52,757 nucleotides of DNA from an uncultured Alphaproteobacteria bacterium (GCA_913062525.1 CAJXWA010000004.1:1-52757); one strand, 5' to 3'; positions 36,080-46,098 are shown, numbered from the stretch's first letter. Translations and numbers: made by a program. The notes: generated by a model from the sequence alone, not told the origin.

Positions 36080-37168
36080 ATGACTTTGCGAAAACAACTC
36101 AAGTTCTGGGCTGTAGCTATGGCTGTGCTCATTGCGAGTTTGGTGTTGCTGAGTAATATTATGCTCCCATTCGTGTTGGGTATGGCAGTTGCCTATTTCC
36201 TAGATCCGGTCGCTGATAAGCTAGAAGAAAAAGGGATGGGACGTACAGCCGCGACCTCTCTTATTGTGGGTGTATTTTTATTCATCTGTATATTGAGCGT
36301 AATTCTTCTTATTCCAGCTTTAGCCGATCAGTTTATTGGGCTTTTAAAACGTATCCCGCGCTACGTCCAAACCGCCTATGATTTGTTGCTCCCGTTGATC
36401 TCTCAAGTCGTGGATGTGTCTACCCTAACGGAGGACGGTGATTTAAAGTCTGTTATCACCAAGCAAGCCTCTGGCGCCATTAAAAATATCGGCGTTTTAA
36501 CGTCAAATCTGCTAGATCAAGGATTGGCTATTTTCAACGTTATTACCCTGTTAGTTATCACTCCAGTTGTCGCCTTTTATCTGTTGCGAGACTGGGACAT
36601 TATTACTGATAAGGTTGATGTTTGGCTTCCCAGAAGACAGCAAAAAACCATTAGAATACTGGCTAAACAAATTGATGATGTGTTGGCGGGATTTGTTCGT
36701 GGGCAATCTACGGTTTGCCTTATTTTGGCGATTTATTACGGGGTGGCACTTCTGTCTGTTGGTCTGGAGTTTGGTTTAGTCATAGGCATAATAACGGGCC
36801 TGATTTCATTTATTCCGTTTGTTGGGGCCATTGTTGGTCTTACCGCATCGGTCGGGGTTGCAGTATTTCAGTTCTGGCCAGATTTCGCTCAAATTGGCAT
36901 AGTTGCCGCAATATTTGCGGTAGGGCAGGTTCTCGAAGGATACGTCTTAACACCGAAAATGGTTGGTGAGAAAGTGGGCTTGCACCCAGTATGGGTTATG
37001 TTTGGTCTGCTTGCAGGCGGAAGTTTGTTTGGCTTTGTGGGCGTGCTGATCGCCGTTCCTGTAGCCGCTGTTGTCGGGGTTTTAAGCCGGTATGCGCTCA
37101 GCCAGTATATGGAAAGTCCCATTTATGGTGATGTGGATGAGATTGATCATTCAGGAGATGATGTATGA
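36080..37168 (+). CDS. AI-2E (PerM/TqsA) family transporter
   Basis: A 362-residue membrane protein with about eight hydrophobic segments. Family features are LLSNIMLPFVLGMAVAYFLDPVADKLEEKGMGRTAATSLIV, VVAFYLLRDWDIITDKVDVWLP, GFVRGQSTVCLILAIYYGVALLSVGL, SFIPFVGAIVGL and VLEGYVLTPKMVGEKVGLHPVWVMFGLLAGGSLFGFVGVLIAVPVAA. Members export autoinducer-2 or act as Na+/H+ antiporters; the role is not determined by sequence. It overlaps hdaA by four bases, placing it first in a PerM-hdaA-SDR-DUF2147 run. GGGGATGG precedes the ATG. Confidence 0.9.
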   Translation: MTLRKQLKFWAVAMAVLIASLVLLSNIMLPFVLGMAVAYFLDPVADKLEEKGMGRTAATSLIVGVFLFICILSVILLIPALADQFIGLLKRIPRYVQTAYDLLLPLISQVVDVSTLTEDGDLKSVITKQASGAIKNIGVLTSNLLDQGLAIFNVITLLVITPVVAFYLLRDWDIITDKVDVWLPRRQQKTIRILAKQIDDVLAGFVRGQSTVCLILAIYYGVALLSVGLEFGLVIGIITGLISFIPFVGAIVGLTASVGVAVFQFWPDFAQIGIVAAIFAVGQVLEGYVLTPKMVGEKVGLHPVWVMFGLLAGGSLFGFVGVLIAVPVAAVVGVLSRYALSQYMESPIYGDVDEIDHSGDDV

Positions 37169-37851
37169 AGCAAATCCCTTTGGATTTCACATACAGAACA
37201 GCACTTGGGCGCGAAGATTTTCTTGTCTCCGATCCCAATGAAAATGCTGTTGCATGGATTGATAAATGGCCGGACTGGCCTGGATCGTTTTTATTGGTAA
37301 CGGGACCAGAGGGATGCGGAAAAACCCATTTAAGTCAGGTTTGGGCGAATAAATGCGGCGCGGCCTCAATTGATGCGGAAGAATTGACTACGCTTGATAT
37401 CAACGCACTTGGTGAGCTCTCAATGCGGCCGTTGGTTCTTGAAAATATTGAACCGGGCCTAAATGAACAGAAATTATTTCATCTGTATAATATGGTCCGA
37501 GAGAATAACAGTTTTCTGATGATGACAAGCTGTCTACCCGTTGCCGGTTGGGATATGGAACTCCTTGATTTAAAATCGAGGATGGGTGCTGTTCAAATTG
37601 CTGCCATTGAAGAGCCTGACGATACGCTGTTTGCCGCAATCTTGATTAAACTTTTTTCAGATAGGCAGCTTCAAGTGACTCCTGAGATTATTCAATATTT
37701 GGTCACCCGACTGGAACGCTCATTTAAATCTGCTGTTGAAATCGTCTCTGATCTTGATGGCTTATCACTGGCAGAAAAACGGAAGATAACCATACCACTG
37801 GTTCGAACTCTATTCGAAAATAAGGAAAAACAACATGGACTTTGGGATTAA
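37165..37851 (+). CDS. hdaA: DnaA regulatory inactivator Hda/HdaA
   Basis: A 228-residue AAA+ protein homologous to the central part of DnaA but lacking its DNA-binding domain, as Hda proteins do. The N-terminus MKQIPLDFTYRTALGREDFLVSDPNENAV includes the clamp-binding-type segment QIPLDF, expected to bind the DNA polymerase sliding clamp. The P-loop is GPEGCGKTHLSQVW, and Walker B is altered to LVLENIEP rather than the usual acidic motif. Hda with the clamp stimulates ATP hydrolysis by DnaA and so limits re-initiation. It starts in the PerM stop overlap and overlaps the SDR gene by 17 bases. Confidence 0.9.
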   Translation: MKQIPLDFTYRTALGREDFLVSDPNENAVAWIDKWPDWPGSFLLVTGPEGCGKTHLSQVWANKCGAASIDAEELTTLDINALGELSMRPLVLENIEPGLNEQKLFHLYNMVRENNSFLMMTSCLPVAGWDMELLDLKSRMGAVQIAAIEEPDDTLFAAILIKLFSDRQLQVTPEIIQYLVTRLERSFKSAVEIVSDLDGLSLAEKRKITIPLVRTLFENKEKQHGLWD

Positions 37852-38614
37852 GGGTCGGCGAGCAATCGTCTGTGCGTCGAGTAAAGGTCTTGGACGTGCT
37901 TGTGCAGAAGCGTTAGCCGAAGAAGGTGTGGATCTGGTCTTAACGGCCCGTACCGAAGGGCCGCTATTGGACACAGCCGCATTTATTGCAAAAAAATATG
38001 GCGTTGATGTCAAGACAATCGCCGGTGACATTACTAGTGTCGAGGGCCGCAGGGCTGTGCTTGATGAATGCGCGAACCCGGATATTTTGATAAATAACGC
38101 AGGCGGCCCACCTCCCGGTGATTTTCATGACTGGACCCTTGAGGATTGGATGAAGGCACTGAATGCAAATATGCTGACAGCCATTGAGTTAATCCGGCAA
38201 ACGGTTGATGGGATGCAAGATCGAAAATTTGGTCGTATCGTCAACATTACATCTGCTTCGGTTAAGGCACCCATTGATATTTTGGGACTTTCCAACGGCG
38301 CACGGGCGGGGCTGACCGGGTTTGTCGCCGGTATTTCCAGAAAAACCGTGGCGCATAACGTTACAATTAACGGATTGCTTCCAGGACCGTTTGAGACTGA
38401 CCGTTTATTGTCGACTATGAAACCTGCGGCTGAGGCCACGGGCAAGCCTATCGAAGATATTATGGCAGAGCGGGCAAAGCTCAATCCCGCAGGCCGGTTT
38501 GGTCAACCAGAGGAATTTGGTGCTGCTTGCGCGTTCTTATGCAGCAGCAAATCGGGCTTCATTACTGGCCAGAATATTCTCTTGGATGGGGGCGCGTTCC
38601 CCGGTACCATGTAA
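37835..38614 (+). CDS. Short-chain dehydrogenase/reductase lacking the usual Tyr and Lys
   Basis: A 259-residue SDR fold protein: cofactor loop ASSKGLGRA, LINNAGGPPPG, GRIVNITSASVKAP and the C-terminal GQPEEFGAACAFLCSSKSGFITGQNILLDGG. The catalytic serine position is Ser140. Counting from it as in FabG, the Tyr position is Ser153 and the Lys position Arg157 (LSNGARAGL in place of YxxxKAGL). Such a protein may still bind NAD(P) but should not use the standard mechanism; its role could be regulatory or a different reaction. The N-terminus and AAGGA upstream support the start inside the hdaA end. Confidence 0.85.
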   Translation: MDFGIKGRRAIVCASSKGLGRACAEALAEEGVDLVLTARTEGPLLDTAAFIAKKYGVDVKTIAGDITSVEGRRAVLDECANPDILINNAGGPPPGDFHDWTLEDWMKALNANMLTAIELIRQTVDGMQDRKFGRIVNITSASVKAPIDILGLSNGARAGLTGFVAGISRKTVAHNVTINGLLPGPFETDRLLSTMKPAAEATGKPIEDIMAERAKLNPAGRFGQPEEFGAACAFLCSSKSGFITGQNILLDGGAFPGTM

Positions 38615-38635
38615 ATCTTGTAAAGGGGGAACCAA

Positions 38636-39067
38636 ATGAAATTTTTTCTGACGTTATTTACACTTGTTGCTGGAAGTTTTGCGCTGACAGGGACTGCTGC
38701 GGCTGATGTTACTGGGGTCTGGGAAACCGTTGGCGGAAAAAGCCATGTGGAAATAAAATCCTGCAACACTGACAAATTTTGCGGAGAAATTATTTGGCTT
38801 AATGAGCCTAACAATGAGCAAGGTACTCCCAAACAAGATGTAAATAACAGTGAGGAAGATCTCCGGTCTCGGCCTATTCTTGGTATAAGTTTGCTAAAGG
38901 ATTTGGAAAAATCGGGTGCCAATGAATGGGATGATGGAACCATATATAATCCGGAAGACGGCCAGACTTATAGTTCAGAAATGAGCTTAATGGATGACAA
39001 AACATTAGAAGTTAAAGGCTGTGTTCTTTTTATCTGTAAAACACAGACTTGGAAACGCGTACGTTAA
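38636..39067 (+). CDS. Exported DUF2147 protein
   Basis: A 143-residue protein with a signal peptide (about 1-22, ending TAAA-DV), followed by a DUF2147 domain: VTGVWETVGGKSHVEIKSCNTDKFCGEIIWLNEPN, RPILGISLLKDLEKSGANEWDDGTIYNPEDGQTYSSEMSLMDDKTLEVKGCVLFICKTQTWKRVR. Four cysteines in two pairs may form disulfides in the periplasm. Members are small beta-rich secreted proteins of unknown function. GGGGGA precedes the ATG. A perfect 9-base inverted repeat begins at its stop codon. Confidence 0.85.
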   Translation: MKFFLTLFTLVAGSFALTGTAAADVTGVWETVGGKSHVEIKSCNTDKFCGEIIWLNEPNNEQGTPKQDVNNSEEDLRSRPILGISLLKDLEKSGANEWDDGTIYNPEDGQTYSSEMSLMDDKTLEVKGCVLFICKTQTWKRVR

Positions 39068-39097
39068 TCATACATTATCATCAGATGTTGTATGATT
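39066..39097 (+). repeat. Perfect 9-base inverted repeat after the DUF2147 gene
   Basis: AATCATACA (39066-39074) and TGTATGATT (39089-39097) are perfect complements with a 14-base loop, beginning inside the DUF2147 stop codon. No T-run follows, so it is either a weak terminator or a control site before ppk. The gap shows no recognisable PhoB box. Confidence 0.4.
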
Positions 39098-39170
39098 GCT
39101 CCCCATTATAAAGGTTAGACGCATTGCCTGTTTAAGGCCGCAGGGCTGACTAGCGACAGATCGGAAAATT

Positions 39171-41324
39171 GTGAATTCTCCAGTTCAGGTTTCAAAAGAC
39201 AAAGGAACTCAGAAAATTGATGCGACTTCGACTTCCAGGTTCATAAACCGGGAATTGTCGTGGCTGTCTTTTAATGGCCGTGTTCTGGAAGAGGCGAGTA
39301 ATAAAGATCATCCTTTACTTGAACGGGTCCGCTTCCTGTCAATCTCGGCTACAAACCTAGATGAATTTTATATGGTGCGTGTGGCAGGCCTGCTCGGGCA
39401 GCTAAAGGCCCGCATCACAACGATGAGCCCTGACGGTTTAACTCCGGTGAAAGTGCTTGAGAGAATTGAAGTTAAAACGGAACGATTGATTGATGAACAG
39501 CAACGCATCTGGAAACAGCTGTTAAATGAAATGGCAAATGAAGGCATATCTGTTGCTGGCCTTAAGCAGTTATCTGAAGCCGATAAAATATGGCTTGAAA
39601 CCTACTTTAACGAACAAATATTTCCAATTTTGACGCCAATGGCCATTGATCCGTCTCACCCATTTCCGTTTATCCAGAACTTGGGTTTTGGCATGATCCT
39701 GCAAATGATAGGACTGGCGGGGGAACCTCGACTAAAAGCCTTACTGCCGTTTCCGCCAGCCATTAAAAGATTTGTTCGACTGCCGGGGCAAGCCATTCGT
39801 TTTATTGCACTTGAAACCATAATAACCTTGTTTTTGGACAAGTTATTTCCAGCCTATCGTGTGGAAGGTGCCGGCTTATTTAGACTAATTCGCGATAGTG
39901 ATATTGAAGTTGAAGAAGAAGCTGAGGATTTGGTTCTCTTGTTTGAATCGGCCCTTAAACGCCGACGCAGGGGAAGTGTTATCCGCTTGAAAGTGGACGC
40001 TGATATCCCTGAAACACTTCGAAGCCTACTTGCAGAACAACTTGGTATTAGTCACCGGGCTATTAACAATGTCGATGGTATTTTGGGAATTTCCCAAGTC
40101 GAACAACTTATTACGGACGAGCGTCCTGATCTTGTTTTTAAGCCAGCTGAAGCGCGACACCCTGAGCGGGTGAAAGATGCAGGTGGTCATGTATTTAATG
40201 CCATAAGTGCGAAGGACTTTATTGTTCATCACCCTTATGAGAGTTTTGACGTTGTGGTGCAGTTCTTGCGGCAGGCTGCCGCTGATCCAGATGTGGTTGC
40301 CATTAAACACACGCTTTACCGGACAACATCCGATAGCCCTATTGTTAAGGCGCTTGTTGAAGCGGCAGAGGCTGGTAAATCTGTTACAGCTCTTATTGAA
40401 CTTAAAGCGCGGTTTGATGAAGAAGCAAATATCAAATGGGCGCGGGATCTAGAACGGGCAGGGGCGCAAGTTATATATGGCTTCCTCGACCTCAAAACCC
40501 ATGCCAAGGTGTCGCAAGTTGTTCGCCGTGAAGGCACTAATCTCAAAAGCTATTTGCATTTTGGGACAGGCAACTACCATCCTGCCAATGCAAAAGTTTA
40601 TTCTGATTTGTCACTATTCACGGATGACCCGATCTTAGCAAAAGATGTCTCGTTGATGTTCAACTACATCACCGGATATTCAAAACCAGTGGGCCTGAGC
40701 AAACTGCATTTGTCGCCCTATAACTTGCGCGGATCACTCACGGATTTAATCCGCCAGGAAATTGAGTTTGCCAAGGCTGGAAAACCGGCTTCCGTATGGG
40801 CAAAATTAAACTCGCTGGTGGATGCGGAATTTATTGATCTTCTGTATGAGGCAAGTAACGCTGGCGTTGATATTCGTTTAGTCGTTCGCGGCATTTGCTG
40901 TCTGCGACCTGGTGTTCCAAACCTTTCTGAAAATATTCATGTGACGAGTATCGTTGGTCGTTTTCTTGAGCATTCAAGGATCGTCTGTTTCGGTAATGGC
41001 CATGAGATGCCATCAGGCGATGCGAAAGTCTTTATTACGTCGGCCGATTGGATGCCGCGTAATTTTGATCGCCGAATTGAAACGCTTGTACCCATTAACA
41101 ATGAGACTGTTCATAGGCAAGTGCTCGATCAAATTATGGTCGCTTGCCTTAAAGATACTCAGCAATGCTGGACGCTAGGGGCAAACGGTGAATATACGCG
41201 ACACGCTGATGCTGAAAATTCGTTCTGTGCCCATAATTACTTTCTGACAAATCCATCTTTATCTGGACGTGGGAAAGCATTAAAGGTTAATAACCCGGTA
41301 CCAAAACTGACACCGCCGATTTAG
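39171..41324 (+). CDS. ppk: Polyphosphate kinase 1
   Basis: A 717-residue PPK1 that reversibly polymerises phosphate from ATP. The N-terminal RFINRELSWLSFNGRVLEEASNKDHPLLERVRFLSISATNLDEFYMVRVAG is diagnostic. The autophosphorylated His is in SYLHFGTGNYHPANAKVYSDLSLFTDDP, and the second catalytic His in FLEHSRIVCFGNG; VAIKHTLYRTTSDSPIV and SADWMPRNFDRRIE complete the phospholipase-D-like halves. The start is GTG, giving the normal length; no ATG fits better. It is followed by ppx, the usual pair. Confidence 0.95.
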   Translation: MNSPVQVSKDKGTQKIDATSTSRFINRELSWLSFNGRVLEEASNKDHPLLERVRFLSISATNLDEFYMVRVAGLLGQLKARITTMSPDGLTPVKVLERIEVKTERLIDEQQRIWKQLLNEMANEGISVAGLKQLSEADKIWLETYFNEQIFPILTPMAIDPSHPFPFIQNLGFGMILQMIGLAGEPRLKALLPFPPAIKRFVRLPGQAIRFIALETIITLFLDKLFPAYRVEGAGLFRLIRDSDIEVEEEAEDLVLLFESALKRRRRGSVIRLKVDADIPETLRSLLAEQLGISHRAINNVDGILGISQVEQLITDERPDLVFKPAEARHPERVKDAGGHVFNAISAKDFIVHHPYESFDVVVQFLRQAAADPDVVAIKHTLYRTTSDSPIVKALVEAAEAGKSVTALIELKARFDEEANIKWARDLERAGAQVIYGFLDLKTHAKVSQVVRREGTNLKSYLHFGTGNYHPANAKVYSDLSLFTDDPILAKDVSLMFNYITGYSKPVGLSKLHLSPYNLRGSLTDLIRQEIEFAKAGKPASVWAKLNSLVDAEFIDLLYEASNAGVDIRLVVRGICCLRPGVPNLSENIHVTSIVGRFLEHSRIVCFGNGHEMPSGDAKVFITSADWMPRNFDRRIETLVPINNETVHRQVLDQIMVACLKDTQQCWTLGANGEYTRHADAENSFCAHNYFLTNPSLSGRGKALKVNNPVPKLTPPI

Positions 41325-41347
41325 ACATATTGCAAAGAGTAGATTAC

Positions 41348-42874
41348 GTGCAAAAACTAATGGAGACCCAAGACAATCGTCTTGATCCTGTTAAATTTCC
41401 GTCATCCAATATGACGGCTGTTATTGATATTGGCTCTAACTCTGTTCGCTTGGTGGTATTCGACGGCCCTTCACGTGTACCCATGCCAAAATTCAATGAA
41501 AAAGTCCTTTGCGGGCTTGGTCGGAATTTGAGTACTTCCAATTTATTGAGCGAACAATCAATGCAAGGTGCCATGACAGCTTTGCGTCGCTATACGGCTC
41601 TGGTCACCCATATGGGAATTGATCGGATTATCGTGGCGGCAACTGCGGCTGTTCGAGAGGCTGATAATGGCTCAGAGTTCGTCTCTGCCATTGAACAGGA
41701 ATGTGATCTCAATGTTCAAGTTCTCAGTGGCCGCCAAGAAGCGCGTTATGCTGGACTAGGTGTTTTGTCAGGCATGCCATTTGCAGATGGCCTTGTTGGA
41801 GACTTGGGCGGCGGTAGCCTGGAGCTTGTTAAGTTACATGACCATAACGTAGAAGATACAGAAACTCTGCCCCTTGGTGCCCTCCGGCTTTCCCAGTTAG
41901 GGATGGCCGAAGAAGATCTTATTGCAGACCTTCAGAATAAATTTCAAAAAATTGAATGGCTTGACGCATTAAGAGGCAAAAATTTCTATGTTGTTGGCGG
42001 CGCTTGGCGGGCTCTTGCTAAATATAATATCTCCAAGTCCGGCCATCCTTTAAACTTGGTTCATAATTACAAGCTCACGTTTGCAAATATGAAATTGCTC
42101 ATCGATGAAATTTTATCGATGAGTGTAGATGAGCTTAAATCCAATCCTCATGTTCAAAGGTCTCGTGCGACAACGTTGCACACAGCAGCGACAATTATGG
42201 ATCAACTTTTCAAAGTTGTTCAGCCGAAGAACGTTGTGTTTTCAGCCAATGGTTTGCGCGAAGGGCTGTTGTTTTCTGAGCTTAAAAAACCTGTAAGGCG
42301 CCTTGATCCTTTGTTGGAAGCCTGCCGAGATATGGCTGCTAAAGAAGGTCGCTTTGCTGAACACGGTGTTCAGATTTTCGATTGGATGACACCCACATTC
42401 CCTGATCTAGATGAAAAAGGAAGACGGTTGGCCCTTGCCGCGGCGACCTTGTCAGACATCGCTTGGTCCATGAGCAGTGATTACAGAGCCGCACAAGCAT
42501 TCAGACGTATTTTTCGCGCGCCCTTTAGCGGCATAGGGCACAAAGGCCGGGCAATTGTCGCATTGACAGTTTATGCAAGGTATAGCGGAAATTTAACAGG
42601 ACATGCGCCCGAAGACGGATTGGCCCTTATGGACGAGGATGCCCAACGCCATGCGTTAAGTATTGGTCTCGCCCTTCGGTTGTCCCACTCGTTAAGTGGC
42701 GGAACAACCGGCATTCTTCCTTTAACCAAATTAGTTTCAACAGATGATGAAATTATTTTGGAAATTCCTGAAAATATGGCCGTATTAAGCGGTGTTCACG
42801 TTGAAAACAGACTTGCATCTCTCGGTGACAGTCTTGGAAAACGATCTTCCATCCGGATTATTCCAGTTCAATAA
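41348..42874 (+). CDS. ppx: Exopolyphosphatase (Ppx/GppA family)
   Basis: A Ppx/GppA phosphatase that releases phosphate from polyphosphate and may also act on pppGpp. The ATPase-like fold shows AVIDIGSNSVRLVVFDGPSR, VAATAAVREADNG, ILSGRQEARY-type VLSGRQEARYAGLGVLSG and GDLGGGSLELVKL. The C-terminal region (about 310-500) resembles the HD-type helical domain. Start choice: TTG 41330 (ORF track), GTG 41348 or ATG 41360. GTG is preferred because AAAGAG lies eight bases upstream, but ATG is possible. It follows ppk closely and overlaps the rnd end by 17 bases in convergent orientation. Confidence 0.9.
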   Translation: MQKLMETQDNRLDPVKFPSSNMTAVIDIGSNSVRLVVFDGPSRVPMPKFNEKVLCGLGRNLSTSNLLSEQSMQGAMTALRRYTALVTHMGIDRIIVAATAAVREADNGSEFVSAIEQECDLNVQVLSGRQEARYAGLGVLSGMPFADGLVGDLGGGSLELVKLHDHNVEDTETLPLGALRLSQLGMAEEDLIADLQNKFQKIEWLDALRGKNFYVVGGAWRALAKYNISKSGHPLNLVHNYKLTFANMKLLIDEILSMSVDELKSNPHVQRSRATTLHTAATIMDQLFKVVQPKNVVFSANGLREGLLFSELKKPVRRLDPLLEACRDMAAKEGRFAEHGVQIFDWMTPTFPDLDEKGRRLALAAATLSDIAWSMSSDYRAAQAFRRIFRAPFSGIGHKGRAIVALTVYARYSGNLTGHAPEDGLALMDEDAQRHALSIGLALRLSHSLSGGTTGILPLTKLVSTDDEIILEIPENMAVLSGVHVENRLASLGDSLGKRSSIRIIPVQ

Positions 42875-44009
42875 TCCGGATTTTTTTACCATTTGCGGTG
42901 AAGGCAATTTTACCTTCTTTGAGCGCTAAGGCGTCTTTACCAAACATCTCGAAGCGCCAGCCTTTAAGGGCAGGGACATCGGCGCCATCATCCGCTGCTA
43001 TTTTTTCAAGATCGCTTGATGAACAAACCAGTTTTTGTGCAACTTCATTTTCCTCGCAGCGCATTTTTAAAAGAACGCGCAGCAGATCCATCAACGGCCC
43101 CATTCCCTTAGGGAGTGGTTTCTTCTGGGCAACAACCGGACAGTCTTCCATTGGAAGTTCAATGCCAGCTTGGATAGCGGCAAGTAAACCCGCACCCATT
43201 TTACCATCAGCAAATTTGCGGCCAATACCCCGAACATGTGAGAGCTTTTCTTCATTCGCCGGTGGATTAGATGCAATTTCAAGTAAGGCTTCGTCCCGCA
43301 TCACACGATTTCGAGGAATGTTCTGGCGATGAGCCTGACTTTCCCGCCATGCTGCTATTGCCTGTAGGATCGCGAGGAAGCGCGGCTTGATATTTCGTGA
43401 TTTAATTCGTTTCCAAGCGTTTTCAGGTGGAATAAAATAAGTTTCTGGAGCTTCCAGAACCTTCATTTCTCCGGTAAGCCATTCTTCACGCCCGGTTTCT
43501 TTCAATTTTTCTTTAAGCTTTGCGTAAACCACCCGTAAATGAGTCACATCTGCTTCTGCATATGTCAGCTGCCGATCACTTAACGGGCGCCGTGACCAAT
43601 CAGTGAAACGTGATGATTTATCGATTTGCGCACCAGTGAGGCTGGCTACCAAAGTATCGTATCCAACAGACTCGCCAAAGCCGCAAACCATCGCTGCAAC
43701 TTGTGTGTCAAAAATAGGTGTTGGAACTTCACCGTTTAGGTGATGGAAAATTTCTAGATCCTGACGGCCCGCATGAAAGACTTTTAAGACCTTGGGGTTT
43801 TGTAAAAGATCAAACAAAGGCTGCAGAGAAATGCCGTCTGCTAACGGATCAATAATCGCAGATTCGTCGTCACTGGCAATTTGAACAAGGCATAGTTCTG
43901 GCCAAAAGGTGCTTTCGCGCAAAAATTCAGTATCAATTGTGACGTATGGATACTCAGACAATCTTTGGCACAAGGTCGAAAGGTCGTCTGTATTTGTGAC
44001 TATTTGCAT
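42858..44009 (-). CDS. rnd: Ribonuclease D
   Basis: A 383-residue 3'-5' exoribonuclease acting on tRNA and other small RNA ends. The DEDD exonuclease motifs are VTIDTEFLRESTFWPELCLVQI (Exo I), KVFHAGRQDLEIFHHLNG (Exo II) and YAEADVTHLRVVYAKLKEKL (Exo III with Tyr). An HRDC domain spans about 210-290 (AWRESQAHRQNIPRNRVMRDEALLEIASNPPANEEKLSHVRGIG), and a second partial helical region follows, as in RNase D. The neighbouring aspS gene is divergent, with 196 bases between in which I see no clear motif. Confidence 0.93.
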   Translation of the reverse strand: MQIVTNTDDLSTLCQRLSEYPYVTIDTEFLRESTFWPELCLVQIASDDESAIIDPLADGISLQPLFDLLQNPKVLKVFHAGRQDLEIFHHLNGEVPTPIFDTQVAAMVCGFGESVGYDTLVASLTGAQIDKSSRFTDWSRRPLSDRQLTYAEADVTHLRVVYAKLKEKLKETGREEWLTGEMKVLEAPETYFIPPENAWKRIKSRNIKPRFLAILQAIAAWRESQAHRQNIPRNRVMRDEALLEIASNPPANEEKLSHVRGIGRKFADGKMGAGLLAAIQAGIELPMEDCPVVAQKKPLPKGMGPLMDLLRVLLKMRCEENEVAQKLVCSSSDLEKIAADDGADVPALKGWRFEMFGKDALALKEGKIAFTANGKKIRIIELE

Positions 44010-44205
44010 TAAGTCTCTTTTTCTTTTTGGGCAGTCTCTCTTCGGATTTAGAGCCTGAATTCAACTAAAATTTCCACTAAACACAAGGTTAGTCCATTTT
44101 ATTACACAAAGGAAGGTTGGCGTGCGTTAAAAAAGCATGTAATACAAGGCCTTTGACGCCCTTCTTTGGGTATCCTGGTCCCTGACAAGCAATAAGAGAA
44201 CCCTG

Positions 44206-45990
44206 ATGCATAGTTATCGTACACATACTTGCGCTGAACTTCGTGACAGCGATGTTGGAAAAACAGTCCGCCTATCCGGTTGGGTTCATCGTAAACGTGA
44301 CCATGGAAATTTGTTGTTTATTGACCTGCGGGACCATTACGGAATTACCCAATGCGTCATTGAAACAGATGTCGACATTTTTCCGCAAGTTGAAGCCGTC
44401 CGTTCGGAAAGTGTTATCACAGTAACGGGAAAAGTTGTGGCTCGCGCAGGCGATTCCATCAACCCGAACTTGCCGACAGGTCAAGTTGAGCTTGATATTG
44501 CAGAATTCGAATTGCAGTCAGCTGCTGAAGACCTTCCAATGCCTGTCTTTGGTGAACAAGAATATCCGGAAGACATTCGCCTTCGTCATCGGTATCTCGA
44601 TCTTCGCCGGGAACGCTTGCATAACAATATCGTCCTGCGCTCAAAAATTATCTCTGCCTTGCGCACATCTATGCAAGATCAGGGCTTCATGGAGTTCCAA
44701 ACTCCAATTTTGACAGCATCATCACCAGAAGGCGCTCGTGACTTTTTGGTTCCAAGCCGTATGCACCCTGGTCAGTTCTATGCATTGCCACAAGCACCGC
44801 AGCAGTTCAAACAGCTCGTTATGATGTCTGGCTTTGATCGCTACTTCCAAATCGCCCCTTGTTTCCGCGATGAAGATGCACGCGCAGATCGTAGCCCCGG
44901 CGAATTTTACCAGCTTGATATTGAGATGGCTTACGTCACTCAAGAAGACGTTTTCCAAGCAGTTGAACCAGTTCTGACCAAAGTCTTCCAAGACTTCGCA
45001 GGCGACCGTGTTGTTGAAACACCGTTTGTGCGTATTCCTTTCTCTGAAGCGATGATGAAATACGGATCTGATAAACCGGATCTTCGTAATCCAATTATCT
45101 TGTCAGACGTTAGTGAAGTCTTCCGCGATTCTGGATTTGGTCTATTTGCAAAATCTGTTGCAAGTGGATCAGTCGTTCGCGCAATTCCAGCACCGGGTGC
45201 AGGTAGTAAAGCACGTAGCTTCTTTGATAAAATGAACGATTGGGCCCGTAAAGAAGGCGCAGGTGGCCTAGGTTACATCATCTTTAAGGATGGCGAGGCA
45301 AAGGGTCCAATTGCCAAAAACCTTGATGCAGATCGCATCGCCCAAATTCAAGAAATCACAGGCGTCTCTGATGGGGACGGCATTTTCTTCGCGTGTGATA
45401 AAGAACTGAAAGCTGCTGAACTTGCTGGTAAAGCCAGAAATATTGTCGGTAACGATCTTGATATCTGCGAAAAGAACGTATTCAAGTTCTGCTGGGTTAT
45501 TGATTTCCCAATGTTCGAATATGACGAAAAAGAAAAGAAACTCGATTTCAGTCATAATCCATTCTCAATGCCGCAGGGTGGCCTTGAAGCTCTGGAGAAT
45601 ATGGATCCTTTGGATATCAAAGGGTATCAGTATGATATCGTCTGTAATGGTATTGAACTTTCATCCGGTGCGATCCGAAACCATCGCCCTGAAATCATGA
45701 TGAAAGCCTTTGAAATTGCAGGTTACGATGCCAGTGTCGTTGAAGAACGTTTTGGCGGCATGTTGAATGCCTTTAAATATGGCGCGCCTCCCCATGGTGG
45801 TATCGCTCCAGGTGTTGACCGCATTGTTATGATGCTGGCTGACGAGCCAAATATTCGGGAAGTTATTTTGTTTCCGATGAACCAACAAGCACAAGATTTA
45901 ATGATGCAGGCGCCGGCGCCAGTTCCGTCAAAAAATCTTCGTGAATTGCATATTCGAACAGTAATGCCGGACCCAAAACCGCAAGGTTGA
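44206..45990 (+). CDS. aspS: Aspartate--tRNA ligase
   Basis: A 594-residue class IIb bacterial-type aspartyl-tRNA synthetase. The N-terminal OB-fold has [32 protein letters not shown]. Class II motifs are seen in [40 protein letters not shown] and [37 protein letters not shown]. The GAD insertion domain lies in about 285-415. The FYQLDIE version with an extra Gly is common in alphaproteobacteria; whether the enzyme also charges tRNA-Asn cannot be told. It has a strong terminator after it. Confidence 0.96.
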   Translation: MHSYRTHTCAELRDSDVGKTVRLSGWVHRKRDHGNLLFIDLRDHYGITQCVIETDVDIFPQVEAVRSESVITVTGKVVARAGDSINPNLPTGQVELDIAEFELQSAAEDLPMPVFGEQEYPEDIRLRHRYLDLRRERLHNNIVLRSKIISALRTSMQDQGFMEFQTPILTASSPEGARDFLVPSRMHPGQFYALPQAPQQFKQLVMMSGFDRYFQIAPCFRDEDARADRSPGEFYQLDIEMAYVTQEDVFQAVEPVLTKVFQDFAGDRVVETPFVRIPFSEAMMKYGSDKPDLRNPIILSDVSEVFRDSGFGLFAKSVASGSVVRAIPAPGAGSKARSFFDKMNDWARKEGAGGLGYIIFKDGEAKGPIAKNLDADRIAQIQEITGVSDGDGIFFACDKELKAAELAGKARNIVGNDLDICEKNVFKFCWVIDFPMFEYDEKEKKLDFSHNPFSMPQGGLEALENMDPLDIKGYQYDIVCNGIELSSGAIRNHRPEIMMKAFEIAGYDASVVEERFGGMLNAFKYGAPPHGGIAPGVDRIVMMLADEPNIREVILFPMNQQAQDLMMQAPAPVPSKNLRELHIRTVMPDPKPQG

Positions 45991-46013
45991 TGCCTGCATT
46001 ACCGTTAGAGATT

Positions 46014-46043
46014 AAAAGCCCGGGTAGTTCCGGGCTTTTCTTT
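46014..46043 (+). terminator. Rho-independent terminator of aspS
   Basis: AAAAGCCCGG (46014-46023) pairs perfectly with CCGGGCTTTT (46030-46039) over a 6-base loop, followed by CTTT. It lies 24 bases after the aspS stop. Confidence 0.9.
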
Positions 46044-46098
46044 GCTCTTTTTTAAGGATTACCCTTGTAGAGTAACTTTAAATTAGAGGGTATGCATA

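Noticed and set aside
44010-44205. Regulatory RNA or T-box-like leader before aspS
   Set aside because: No stable hairpin or anticodon-like specifier pattern could be seen in the 196-base gap.
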